From: Flavobacteriia bacterium
GTDB taxonomy: Bacteria > Bacteroidota > Bacteroidia > Flavobacteriales_D > Crocinitomicaceae
NCBI GenBank assembly: GCA_016178305.1
Contig: JACOTM010000008.1
Coordinates: 1-49,195 of the forward strand
Direction: 5' to 3'
DNA length: 49,195 bases
Within the stretch, counting starts at the first letter, position 1; the number at the start of each line of letters is the position of its first letter. Below the pieces are notes generated by a model. It saw only the letters and a list, made by a program, of their open reading frames with translations, was not told the origin of the DNA and made no database searches. Below are positions 17,101 through 24,871 of the stretch, piece after piece. The translations under genes were made by a program, and so were the position numbers.

Positions 17101-18993
17101 ATGAATTTCCTTTCAGTTGAGAATATCACCAAAACGTTTGGTGACAGAACGATTTTTAAAGATATTACTTTCGGAGTTGATCAAGGTCAAAAAGTAGCAA
17201 TTGTTGCCAAAAATGGGAGTGGTAAAACGACTATGCTTCGTTGTTTGATGAATTTGGAATCAATCGATGATGGTAGAATTGTTTTTCGAAATGATATTCG
17301 AATTGCTTTCATGGAGCAAACAGAAAATTTAGATGAAAACCATACAATCCTAGAAGCTGTATTTGAGCACGATTTACCAGAATTGCAAGTTGTGAAAAAA
17401 TACAATTTGGCAATGAAAAGTGGAGATCAGGATGTGTTAAATGAATGCTTTCAAGAACTTACAGAGTTAAATGCTTGGGATATTGAAGTTCGGGTAAATC
17501 AAATTCTATCGGTCTTAAAATTAGATAATACAGATTTAAAAATTGGCAGTCTTTCTGGAGGTCAAAAAAAGAGAGTAGCGTTAGCGAAAGTTTTGGTTTC
17601 AGAAGCAGATTTTTTAATGTTAGATGAGCCTACAAATCATTTAGATTTAGATATGATCGAATGGTTGGAGGAATATTTGTCTAAATCGAAATCAACTATT
17701 TTAATGGTGACACATGACCGATATTTTTTGGAAGTGGTTTGCGATTCAATTTTAGAACTAGACGATCAAACAATTTATAGATATAAAGGAAATTTCTCTT
17801 ATTATTTAGAGAAAAAAGCAGAACGTCAAGATCAACTACAATCAACAATTGATAAAGCTCGAAATACATTTAAGAAAGAATTGGAATGGATTCGACGTCA
17901 ACCTAAAGCAAGAGGAACAAAGCAAAAAGCACGAATAGAATCATTTCAAGTTGTCAAAGAAGTTGCGAGTCAGCGAATCAATGAAGATGAATTGGATATT
18001 CCTGTAAAAATGGAACGTTTAGGGTCAAAAATATTAGAATTACATAAAATTGGGAAAGCTTGGAGTCCAGAAAAAGTAATTATCGATAACTTTTCATATA
18101 ATTTTAAACGGAAAGAAAGATTAGGAATTGTTGGGAATAATGGAACAGGAAAATCTACTTTTTTAAACATTATTCAGGAAAGAGAAGCATTAGATAAAGG
18201 TTCAATTTCTGTTGGAGAAACAGTGGTTTTCGGTTACTACAATCAGGAATTAATTAAAGTAGATGAAGATAAAAAGGTTATCGATATCATACGGGATATA
18301 GCTGAATTTATTCCTTTGGAAAAAGGGAGGCAAATGTCAGCTGCTCAATTTTTAGAGAAATTCCTTTTTCCACGTCACATGCATTATAATTATGTTTATA
18401 AGTTAAGTGGGGGTGAAAAACGTCGTTTAAAATTAATGACAGTTTTAATGAAAAATCCAAATTTCTTAATTTTGGATGAGCCTACCAATGATTTGGATAT
18501 CTTTGTAATGAGTGTTTTAGAAGATTACTTAAGAGGATTTGAAGGATGTTTAATTGTCGTTTCTCATGATCGATACTTCATGGATAAGATGGTTGACCAT
18601 ATTTTTGTTTTTGAAGGTCAAGGAGCAATTAAAGACATCGTTGGGAATTATACGGAATACAGAAAAGAATTAGCTGCTCAGAAGAAAAGTGATAAAGAGG
18701 GAAATATAAAAGTTGAGGTCAAATCAGAATCTAAGGCACAGCAAATTTCTCCCGCGGTTGAAAAAATAAATGCAACAAAAAGAAAATTATCTTTCAAGGA
18801 AAAAATTGAGTTTGAGACCATTGAAAAGGATTTAGAAAAATTGGAATCAGAAAAAGAAATTTACACCAATAAACTTTCTGATACAGCTCTTTCGAATGAT
18901 GAATTAATGAAGGCAGGTCAAAAATTAAGCGAAATTGTTTCTGAAATTGATGCCAAAACAGAACGCTGGATTGAGTTGTCAGAATTTGCATAA
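17101..18993 (+). CDS. ABC-F family ATPase (Uup-like)
   Basis: A soluble protein (630 residues) with two ABC ATPase domains and no membrane segments, the ABC-F layout. Domain 1: Walker A KNGSGKTT, signature LSGGQKKRVALAK, Walker B LMLDEPTNHLDL. Domain 2: GNNGTGKST, LSGGEKRRLKLM, LILDEPTNDLDI. The linker (about 235-320) is charged and helical, with RQPKARGTKQKARIESF. The C-terminal 80 residues (KRKLSFKEKIEFETIEKDLEKLESEKE) form the coiled-coil extension of Uup, which binds nucleic acid. ABC-F proteins act on the ribosome. Nothing marks it as an antibiotic-resistance variant. Confidence 0.92.
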   Translation: MNFLSVENITKTFGDRTIFKDITFGVDQGQKVAIVAKNGSGKTTMLRCLMNLESIDDGRIVFRNDIRIAFMEQTENLDENHTILEAVFEHDLPELQVVKKYNLAMKSGDQDVLNECFQELTELNAWDIEVRVNQILSVLKLDNTDLKIGSLSGGQKKRVALAKVLVSEADFLMLDEPTNHLDLDMIEWLEEYLSKSKSTILMVTHDRYFLEVVCDSILELDDQTIYRYKGNFSYYLEKKAERQDQLQSTIDKARNTFKKELEWIRRQPKARGTKQKARIESFQVVKEVASQRINEDELDIPVKMERLGSKILELHKIGKAWSPEKVIIDNFSYNFKRKERLGIVGNNGTGKSTFLNIIQEREALDKGSISVGETVVFGYYNQELIKVDEDKKVIDIIRDIAEFIPLEKGRQMSAAQFLEKFLFPRHMHYNYVYKLSGGEKRRLKLMTVLMKNPNFLILDEPTNDLDIFVMSVLEDYLRGFEGCLIVVSHDRYFMDKMVDHIFVFEGQGAIKDIVGNYTEYRKELAAQKKSDKEGNIKVEVKSESKAQQISPAVEKINATKRKLSFKEKIEFETIEKDLEKLESEKEIYTNKLSDTALSNDELMKAGQKLSEIVSEIDAKTERWIELSEFA

Positions 18994-18996
18994 TTC

Positions 18997-19572
18997 ATGA
19001 ATTTTTTAGGTCATCTTTATTTTTCAAATAATGATTTGGAATTGATGCAAGCCAATCTTTTTGGAGATTTTGTGAAAGGAAAAAATTTGAGTTATTTCCC
19101 TAATAAAATTCAACAAGGAATCTTACTCCATCGAAAAATTGATTCTTTTATAGATACGCATCCAGCTGTATTAGAGTTACTTCATATACTGTATGAAGAT
19201 TTGCCAAAAGTAGCAGGAATAGCTGTCGATTTATTTTTTGATCATTTATTGGCTAAAAATTGGAATCAATTTCATGTGCAGGCATACGATGATTATATTC
19301 AGCGTTTTTACAATGCGATAGATGATTCAATAATTTTTTATACGCCTGAATTTCAAAGAATGTTAGCCAAAATGAAAACAATGAATTGGCTTCATTATTA
19401 TCAATTTCTTGAAGGTTTAGAAAAAGCAAGCAATGGATTGTCTTCTCGAATTTCATTTCCAAATCAATTAATTTTTGCACCTCAAATTTTTATTAGAAAA
19501 GAAAAAATAATTACAGAGGTATTTTTTAATTATATGCAGGATGCTCAAATTGAGTTTCAAATTAATTCGTAA
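18997..19572 (+). CDS. ACP phosphodiesterase-like protein (AcpH/DUF479 family)
   Basis: The 191-residue protein starts with MNFLGHLYFS and has GDFVKGKNL, GILLHRKIDSFIDTHPAV and VDLFFDHLLAKNW, the conserved pattern of the AcpH family that removes 4'-phosphopantetheine from acyl carrier protein. The histidine and aspartate residues of these motifs are likely metal ligands. It starts 3 bases after the ABC-F stop and shares its operon. Confidence 0.88.
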   Translation: MNFLGHLYFSNNDLELMQANLFGDFVKGKNLSYFPNKIQQGILLHRKIDSFIDTHPAVLELLHILYEDLPKVAGIAVDLFFDHLLAKNWNQFHVQAYDDYIQRFYNAIDDSIIFYTPEFQRMLAKMKTMNWLHYYQFLEGLEKASNGLSSRISFPNQLIFAPQIFIRKEKIITEVFFNYMQDAQIEFQINS

Positions 19573-19628
19573 CATTTTTTAATTTCTAGCGTAGAAGTTT
19601 AGCGGGAATCTATTTTCCGAGCTATAAA

Positions 19629-21110
19629 ATGAAAGAAAAAATACTAGAAAAAATCCATTATTACTTTGTTGTTCAGCGAATGAAGACTTTGTACGCGATT
19701 GCCATAGTACTTTTTATGATTACCGTTTTTAAAATCAGTTTATTTTCAGATATAGATAAATCGCAGGAAGAAGTATTAAATACTGTAAAATACGATTTGC
19801 CAGATATTCTTAAAGATGGGAAATTAACAATTTTAGCAGAAAATAGTTCGACTTCATTTTTCATTTACAGAGGACGAAAAATGGGATTCGAATATGAAAT
19901 ATTGAAGGAATTTGCGAATGAAATAGGGGTAGAGTTAGAAATAAAAATAGTAGATAATTTAGATGATTTAAATGAATTATTGGCTGAAGGAGAAGGTGAT
20001 TTAATTGCTTGTAACTATACTATAACAAAAGAAAGAAGCAAGTTGATTGATTTTTCAGTTCCAATTATACGTTCGAATCAAGTGCTAATTCAACGAAAAC
20101 CAAAAGGGTGGGAGAAGATGATGCCGGATCAAATACGATTAAATATACTCCATGATCCATCTCAGTTAGCTGAAAAAGAAATATATGTATGGAAACAATC
20201 AAGTTATTATGAGCGTTTGATCAATCTTCAAGAGGAAATAGGTGATTCGATTTATATCAAAGCAAAAGATGGTCAAATGGGAGCAGAGGAATTAATCGAA
20301 ATGGTTTCTGAAGGAATGATTGATTACACTGTGGCAGAAGAAAATGTAGCTAAATTGAACAGTAGTTTTTACGATAATATAGATTATTCTTTGAGCTTAT
20401 CTGTCAAACAAAAAATAGCATTTGGACTTAGAAAATCAAGCCCCCTTTTAAAAGCAAAATTAGATAAATGGCTGGAAGAATATATGCGAAAAACAACATT
20501 TAAATATATTCAGCACAAGTATTTTGAAATGGCACATGTAACAACTACATCTGATTTAGCTCTATCTAGCTTGAAAGGTGGTCAAATTTCACATTACGAT
20601 GTTTATTTTAAAGCTGCAGCAAATAAATATGGTTGGGATTGGAGAATGTTAGCTTCGGTTGCTTATCAAGAATCAAAATTTGATCCTGCTGCTGTTTCGT
20701 TTGGTGGAGCGTATAGTATTATGCAATTTATGCCCGAAACAGGTTCTACTTATAGTGTTTATCCAAGTTCACCTCCAAATGTTCAAATTATGGGTGGAAT
20801 GCATAAACTTTCGGATGATTATAATTTTTGGAATTCGGTTCCAGATAAAATTCAAAGACAGAAATTTGCCTTGGCTTCGTACAATGCAGGAAGATCACAT
20901 ATAGAAGATGCCCAAAGATTAGCAGAGAAGTACGGAAAAAATCCATTGGTTTGGGATGGAAATGTTGAAGAAATGGCATTGAATTTATCTCGTAGTGAAT
21001 ATTACCGAGATCCTTTAGTAGAAAGTGGAGCTATGAGGGGAACAATTACTGTTCGCTATGTAAGAGAAATTTACAGTAGGTACCTTATGTGGATTTCAAT
21101 ATATCATTAA
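19629..21110 (+). CDS. membrane-bound lytic transglycosylase F-like protein
   Basis: A 493-residue periplasmic enzyme with MltF architecture. One N-terminal anchor helix (about 17-38) is followed by a solute-binding-protein-3 domain (about 55-300; KLTILAENSSTSFFIYRGRKMGFEYEI in two parts, then LIACNYTITKERSKLIDFS). The SLT goose-lysozyme domain (about 315-480) has ASVAYQESKFDP with catalytic Glu348, SFGGAYSIMQFMPETG, and ALASYNAGRSHI. In E. coli, MltF cleaves peptidoglycan glycan strands and its first domain binds muropeptides. It lies downstream of the ACP phosphodiesterase gene with a 56-base gap. Confidence 0.9.
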   Translation: MKEKILEKIHYYFVVQRMKTLYAIAIVLFMITVFKISLFSDIDKSQEEVLNTVKYDLPDILKDGKLTILAENSSTSFFIYRGRKMGFEYEILKEFANEIGVELEIKIVDNLDDLNELLAEGEGDLIACNYTITKERSKLIDFSVPIIRSNQVLIQRKPKGWEKMMPDQIRLNILHDPSQLAEKEIYVWKQSSYYERLINLQEEIGDSIYIKAKDGQMGAEELIEMVSEGMIDYTVAEENVAKLNSSFYDNIDYSLSLSVKQKIAFGLRKSSPLLKAKLDKWLEEYMRKTTFKYIQHKYFEMAHVTTTSDLALSSLKGGQISHYDVYFKAAANKYGWDWRMLASVAYQESKFDPAAVSFGGAYSIMQFMPETGSTYSVYPSSPPNVQIMGGMHKLSDDYNFWNSVPDKIQRQKFALASYNAGRSHIEDAQRLAEKYGKNPLVWDGNVEEMALNLSRSEYYRDPLVESGAMRGTITVRYVREIYSRYLMWISIYH

Positions 21111-21158
21111 AAAGTGTGTTTTTTAAGTCTTTAGGATTTGAATCTTTTATCTAAAAAA

Positions 21159-22049
21159 ATGTCTAAAAAAAAACTAATCGTTATCCAAGGCCCAACTGCT
21201 AGTGGAAAGACTGCTTTGGGAATTGCATTAGCTAAAAAGTTAGATACCGTCATTCTATCCGCAGATTCAAGACAGTTTTATAAAGAAGTAATTATCGGAA
21301 CAGCAAAACCTTCTATGGATGAGCAAGATGGGATAAAGCATTATTTTATAGATTCACATTCGTTGGAAGATGAAGTATCATCGGCTCGATTTGCTAGAGA
21401 GGCTTTAGAAATTTTAGGCATTGAATTTCAAAATCATGATACTATTATCATGGTTGGAGGATCAGGAATGTTTATCGACGCTGTCTGTATTGGCTTAGAT
21501 TCAATCCCAAAATCCGACGAATTGAAAGCTGAAGTAACAAAAGAATTTGAAGAAAATGGATTGGAAAAACTTTTAGAGGAATTAAAAGAAAAAGATTTTG
21601 CTTATTATAGCGAAGTCGATAAAGATAATCCTATGCGTATAATTCGAGCTTTAGAGGTTATTCGGTTGACAGGAAATACTTTTTCAAGTCAACGAACACG
21701 TAAACCAACTCCGCCATTTTTTGAAGTTCAACGTTTTGTGATTAATCATGAACGCGATAAATTATATAGTCGGATTAATAGAAGAGTGGACTTGATGCTT
21801 GAAAATGGATTGGTTGAAGAAGTTAAATCTGTACAGCATTTGAAACATCTTCAGTCAATGAATACTGTAGGATATTCTGAAATTTTTCAATATTTGGATC
21901 ATGAAATTTCTTTAGAACATGCTGTTGAATTAATCAAACAAAATACAAGAAGATACGCCAAGCGCCAATTAACTTGGTTTCGAAGACATCCAGATGCTAT
22001 TTGGATTGATTATGATGAGATAGAGAGAATGATAAAGAAGATTTTATGA
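21159..22049 (+). CDS. miaA: tRNA dimethylallyltransferase
   Basis: Adds a dimethylallyl group to A37 of tRNAs reading codons beginning with U. The 296-residue protein has the P-loop GPTASGKTAL (about 11-20), DSRQFYKEVIIGTAKPS, MVGGSGMFIDAV, NPMRIIRALEVIRLTG and RRYAKRQLTWFRR, all MiaA motifs. The in-frame TTG at 21138 would add seven residues and is not needed; ATG 21159 is chosen. Confidence 0.95.
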   Translation: MSKKKLIVIQGPTASGKTALGIALAKKLDTVILSADSRQFYKEVIIGTAKPSMDEQDGIKHYFIDSHSLEDEVSSARFAREALEILGIEFQNHDTIIMVGGSGMFIDAVCIGLDSIPKSDELKAEVTKEFEENGLEKLLEELKEKDFAYYSEVDKDNPMRIIRALEVIRLTGNTFSSQRTRKPTPPFFEVQRFVINHERDKLYSRINRRVDLMLENGLVEEVKSVQHLKHLQSMNTVGYSEIFQYLDHEISLEHAVELIKQNTRRYAKRQLTWFRRHPDAIWIDYDEIERMIKKIL

Positions 22050-22133
22050 AATAGATAATGAACGTAAATAGTGTTAATTATATGGTTCAAACTCATACTA
22101 AAATTTTATGTATCTCAAATGGTATTGTAAAAA

Positions 22134-23216
22134 ATGGATTCAAAACTAAAAAATAAGCTAAAGAAAAGAAAAGAAGAAGGGACATTACGCTCTCTATCTT
22201 TGTTTGAAGGGGCAATTGATTTCTTCTCAAATGATTATTTGGGTTTGTCCCGTGTGAAATTTGAATCAGAATATATAAATCAAAATGGAAGCACAGGTTC
22301 TCGTTTGATTTCAGGAACTTCAAAAATAGCTTTAGCAACTGAGCAGAAATTGGCTCGCTTTTTTGAAGTGGAATCAGCCTTAATTTATAATTCTGGTTAC
22401 GATGCGAATGTTGGATTTTTTAGTTGTATTCCGCAACGTGGAGATACAGTTTTGTACGATGAATATATTCATGCAAGTGTAAGAGATGGCATTCGAATGA
22501 GTTTTGCCGACTCTGTTTCCTTTAAACACAATGATTTAGGTGATTTAGAACGGAAAATTGAAAAGTTATCAGGGACAATTTATGTTTCCATAGAATCTTT
22601 GTATTCCATGGATGGAGATATTGCTCCATTGAAAGAAATAGCTCGGATTTGTCATAAATACAAGGCTTATTTGGTTGTTGATGAGGCGCATGCGTCAGGT
22701 GTTTTTGGTGAGCATGGAAAAGGATTAGTGGATCAAGAAGGAATTAAAGAAGTAGTTTTTGCTCGCTTGGTTACTTTTGGAAAAGCCTATGGTTCACACG
22801 GAGCAGCTGTTTTAGGAAGTCAAGAATTAATTGATTATCAGATAAATTTTTCAAGATCATTTATTTACACAACGGCATTACCTCCTGAAAGTTATAATCG
22901 GATTGGGAAAGTAATTGATTATAGTCAAAATGAAACTCAGCGAACTCGATTGCAAGAAATAATTACCTGCTTTAGAACGATATTTAAGAAATTTAATTTT
23001 ACCTCCGATATTCATTCCCCGATTCAATTGTTGGAGATTGGAGATGTAGAGCGAACAAAAGAGTTAGCCTTTCAATTGCAAGCTGTAAATTTTGGAATTA
23101 AGCCAATTTATTCTCCAACAGTCCCAAAAGGAAGAGAAGGTCTCCGAATTTGTTTGCATAGTTTTAATACTATAGATGACTTAAATCAATTGTATATGAT
23201 GTTATTATCTGTATGA
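22134..23216 (+). CDS. class I/II PLP aminotransferase, BioF-like
   Basis: An alpha-oxoamine-synthase-family PLP enzyme (360 residues). Visible motifs: IDFFSNDYLGLS, GSTGSRLISGT, YDEYIHASVRDGI, DEAHASGVFG and the PLP lysine in TFGKAYGSHGAAV (Lys217). The closest members are 8-amino-7-oxononanoate synthase (BioF), which makes the first ring precursor of biotin, and related 2-amino-3-ketobutyrate CoA ligase. It is short for either (usually 380-400). No other biotin genes are present, so substrate assignment is uncertain. Confidence 0.8.
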   Translation: MDSKLKNKLKKRKEEGTLRSLSLFEGAIDFFSNDYLGLSRVKFESEYINQNGSTGSRLISGTSKIALATEQKLARFFEVESALIYNSGYDANVGFFSCIPQRGDTVLYDEYIHASVRDGIRMSFADSVSFKHNDLGDLERKIEKLSGTIYVSIESLYSMDGDIAPLKEIARICHKYKAYLVVDEAHASGVFGEHGKGLVDQEGIKEVVFARLVTFGKAYGSHGAAVLGSQELIDYQINFSRSFIYTTALPPESYNRIGKVIDYSQNETQRTRLQEIITCFRTIFKKFNFTSDIHSPIQLLEIGDVERTKELAFQLQAVNFGIKPIYSPTVPKGREGLRICLHSFNTIDDLNQLYMMLLSV

Positions 23217-23248
23217 TTTTAGATGTTGATGGTATAATTATTTTTGAA

Positions 23249-23346
23249 TTTATACTATTTTCACTTTGAATTTCCTGGTAGAATTTCGATTTAGCTTTGG
23301 TTAAATTGGAATTTTATTCCAGTATTATCAAAGGTCAATTGGTATT
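23249..23346 (+). repeat. dispersed repeat, copy B
   Basis: Same orientation as copy A (4347-4455). Bases 23295-23346 match A with about four differences. The left end shares TATAC-ATTTTCACTTTGAATTT with copy C. It ends in AATTGGTATT. Confidence 0.65.
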
Positions 23347-23510
23347 ACAAACAAGTTGTTACCGATATTGATAGATCTGTATCCAGTCTAAGAGTAATGT
23401 TCTTCGTAAACTATTTAGGGTTAGTGATTCAATGTTAATGACTTGATATTCTGTGTGTTTTTGAGAAATAATTTATGCGCTTTTGTTTATTGTTATTTTG
23501 TATAATGTTT

Positions 23511-23595
23511 TTAGTTTAAACTAATAATAAATAAATAGTTTGAACTATGTGTTTATTATTTAAATTATGTTTAGTTTTGATTTAGTAATCAAACT
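23511..23595. promoter_or_regulatory. cluster of three palindromes before the tail-fibre-like gene
   Basis: TTAGTTTAAACTAA (23511-23524) is a perfect 14-base palindrome, ATAGTTTGAACTAT (23535-23548) is a perfect 6-2-6 palindrome, and AGTTTTGATT (23573-23582) faces AATCAAACT (23587-23595) with one bulge. All share AGTTT/AAACT half-sites, as in a multi-site operator. Function inferred. Confidence 0.35.
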
Positions 23596-23641
23596 GTTAA
23601 ACTTCCTTCAGTAGAAAAAGGAAAAACTAAATTATTTTAAA

Positions 23642-24835
23642 ATGAAAAAGACATTTATTTATCTATCATTTGCTTTAATAGGAGGGCAAGCATTTTCACA
23701 AACAACGACTTTAGGTAATACATTGTCAGGAGTTTTACCGGCAAGTCCAAATCAATTTCTAGGTTCAAGTAATGCTTCTGATTTAATTTTTAAAACAAAT
23801 GGTTTTGAACGAATGAGAATTTTATCTTCATCATTAGCTTCTTCAGCGGCTAGTCCAACTGGTTATTATGGAATAGGAATAGGAACTTCAACTCCAACAG
23901 CTGGGTTTCATTTACACCAACAAATTTTTAAATTAACTGGTAATACAACAGCTGGAGGACCAAATATTATTTTTGGAGGAAGTGCAGTAACTTCAGGTGG
24001 AGAATGGGGAATTGAATATAACGCATTTACTGCAGGAAAAGAAGGATTGAATTTTTGGAAACCATCTGGAGCGATAGGAGGATCTACAAACTACAATTTA
24101 TTTTTACATTCAGCGACTGGTTTTGTTGGTATTAATACAAATAACCCAAGAGTTAGTTTAACTGTTAATGGTTCTGCATTGTTTGGAGATCCAGGTGTTG
24201 TAACAACTGGATTTGCAGGAGTACAGATTCACAATAAAGTATTGAAATTAACAGGGAATTCTGGTTCAGGTCAATTGACTTTTGGGAATACGAGTCCTTT
24301 GTCAACAGGAGATTGGGGAATTGAATATAATAATTTCGTAGCAGGAAAAGAAGGATTGAATTTTTGGAAACCAAGTGGCTCAGCTGGTGGGTTTGGTAAT
24401 TATTATTTGTTTTTACACAATTCTGGTCGTGTTGGTATTAATACAAATAATCCAACGGCTCAATTTACAGTCAATGGAACATGCTTAATTGGTTCAGAAA
24501 ACACGCAATTACCAGTAGGTTATAAATTATATGTTGAAACAGGTATATTGACAGAAAAAGTTAAAATTGCAGTAAAAAACACAATTAATTGGGCGGATTA
24601 TGTTTTTGAGCCGACTTACCAAAAATTAAGTCTAAAAGCATTGGAAACTTATGTGATACAAAACAAACATTTACCAAATATACCTTCCGCACAAGAAGTT
24701 TCTGAAAATGGGATAGATATGGCTGAAATGACTAATAAATTACTTGAGAAGATTGAAGAATTGACATTGTATATGATCGAACAAAATAAGAAAATAGAAT
24801 TATTAGAGAAAGAGATTTCAGAAATTAAAGAATAA
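23642..24835 (+). CDS. secreted tail-fibre-like protein with internal duplication and C-terminal coiled coil
   Basis: A 397-residue protein with a type I signal peptide (cut after about QAFSQ). The body has two copies of a module of about 103 residues: [20 protein letters not shown] then [15 protein letters not shown], and [20 protein letters not shown] then [15 protein letters not shown]. The C-terminus ([19 protein letters not shown] ... [13 protein letters not shown] ... [19 protein letters not shown]) is the chaperone-like or trimer-forming tail found on many Bacteroidota cell-surface and phage tail-fibre-like proteins. I see no T9SS sorting domain. Binding or adhesion is a guess. It is followed after 36 bases by the T9SS beta-propeller gene. 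Confidence 0.75.
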   Translation: MKKTFIYLSFALIGGQAFSQTTTLGNTLSGVLPASPNQFLGSSNASDLIFKTNGFERMRILSSSLASSAASPTGYYGIGIGTSTPTAGFHLHQQIFKLTGNTTAGGPNIIFGGSAVTSGGEWGIEYNAFTAGKEGLNFWKPSGAIGGSTNYNLFLHSATGFVGINTNNPRVSLTVNGSALFGDPGVVTTGFAGVQIHNKVLKLTGNSGSGQLTFGNTSPLSTGDWGIEYNNFVAGKEGLNFWKPSGSAGGFGNYYLFLHNSGRVGINTNNPTAQFTVNGTCLIGSENTQLPVGYKLYVETGILTEKVKIAVKNTINWADYVFEPTYQKLSLKALETYVIQNKHLPNIPSAQEVSENGIDMAEMTNKLLEKIEELTLYMIEQNKKIELLEKEISEIKE

Positions 24836-24871
24836 TCGTTGAACCTTATATTAATATAAAATAGAAAAATT

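Larger units (their letters stand above)
23217..23641. other. 425-base intergenic region with repeat and palindromes
   Basis: Holds dispersed-repeat copy B (23249-23346), then AT-rich sequence with a cluster of palindromes (23511-23595) in front of the tail-fibre-like gene. No coding sequence seen. Confidence 0.6.

Noticed and set aside
17101-18993. Antibiotic resistance ABC-F protein
   Set aside because: The C-terminal coiled-coil extension and operon with housekeeping genes fit Uup-like proteins; nothing points to a resistance-specific linker.
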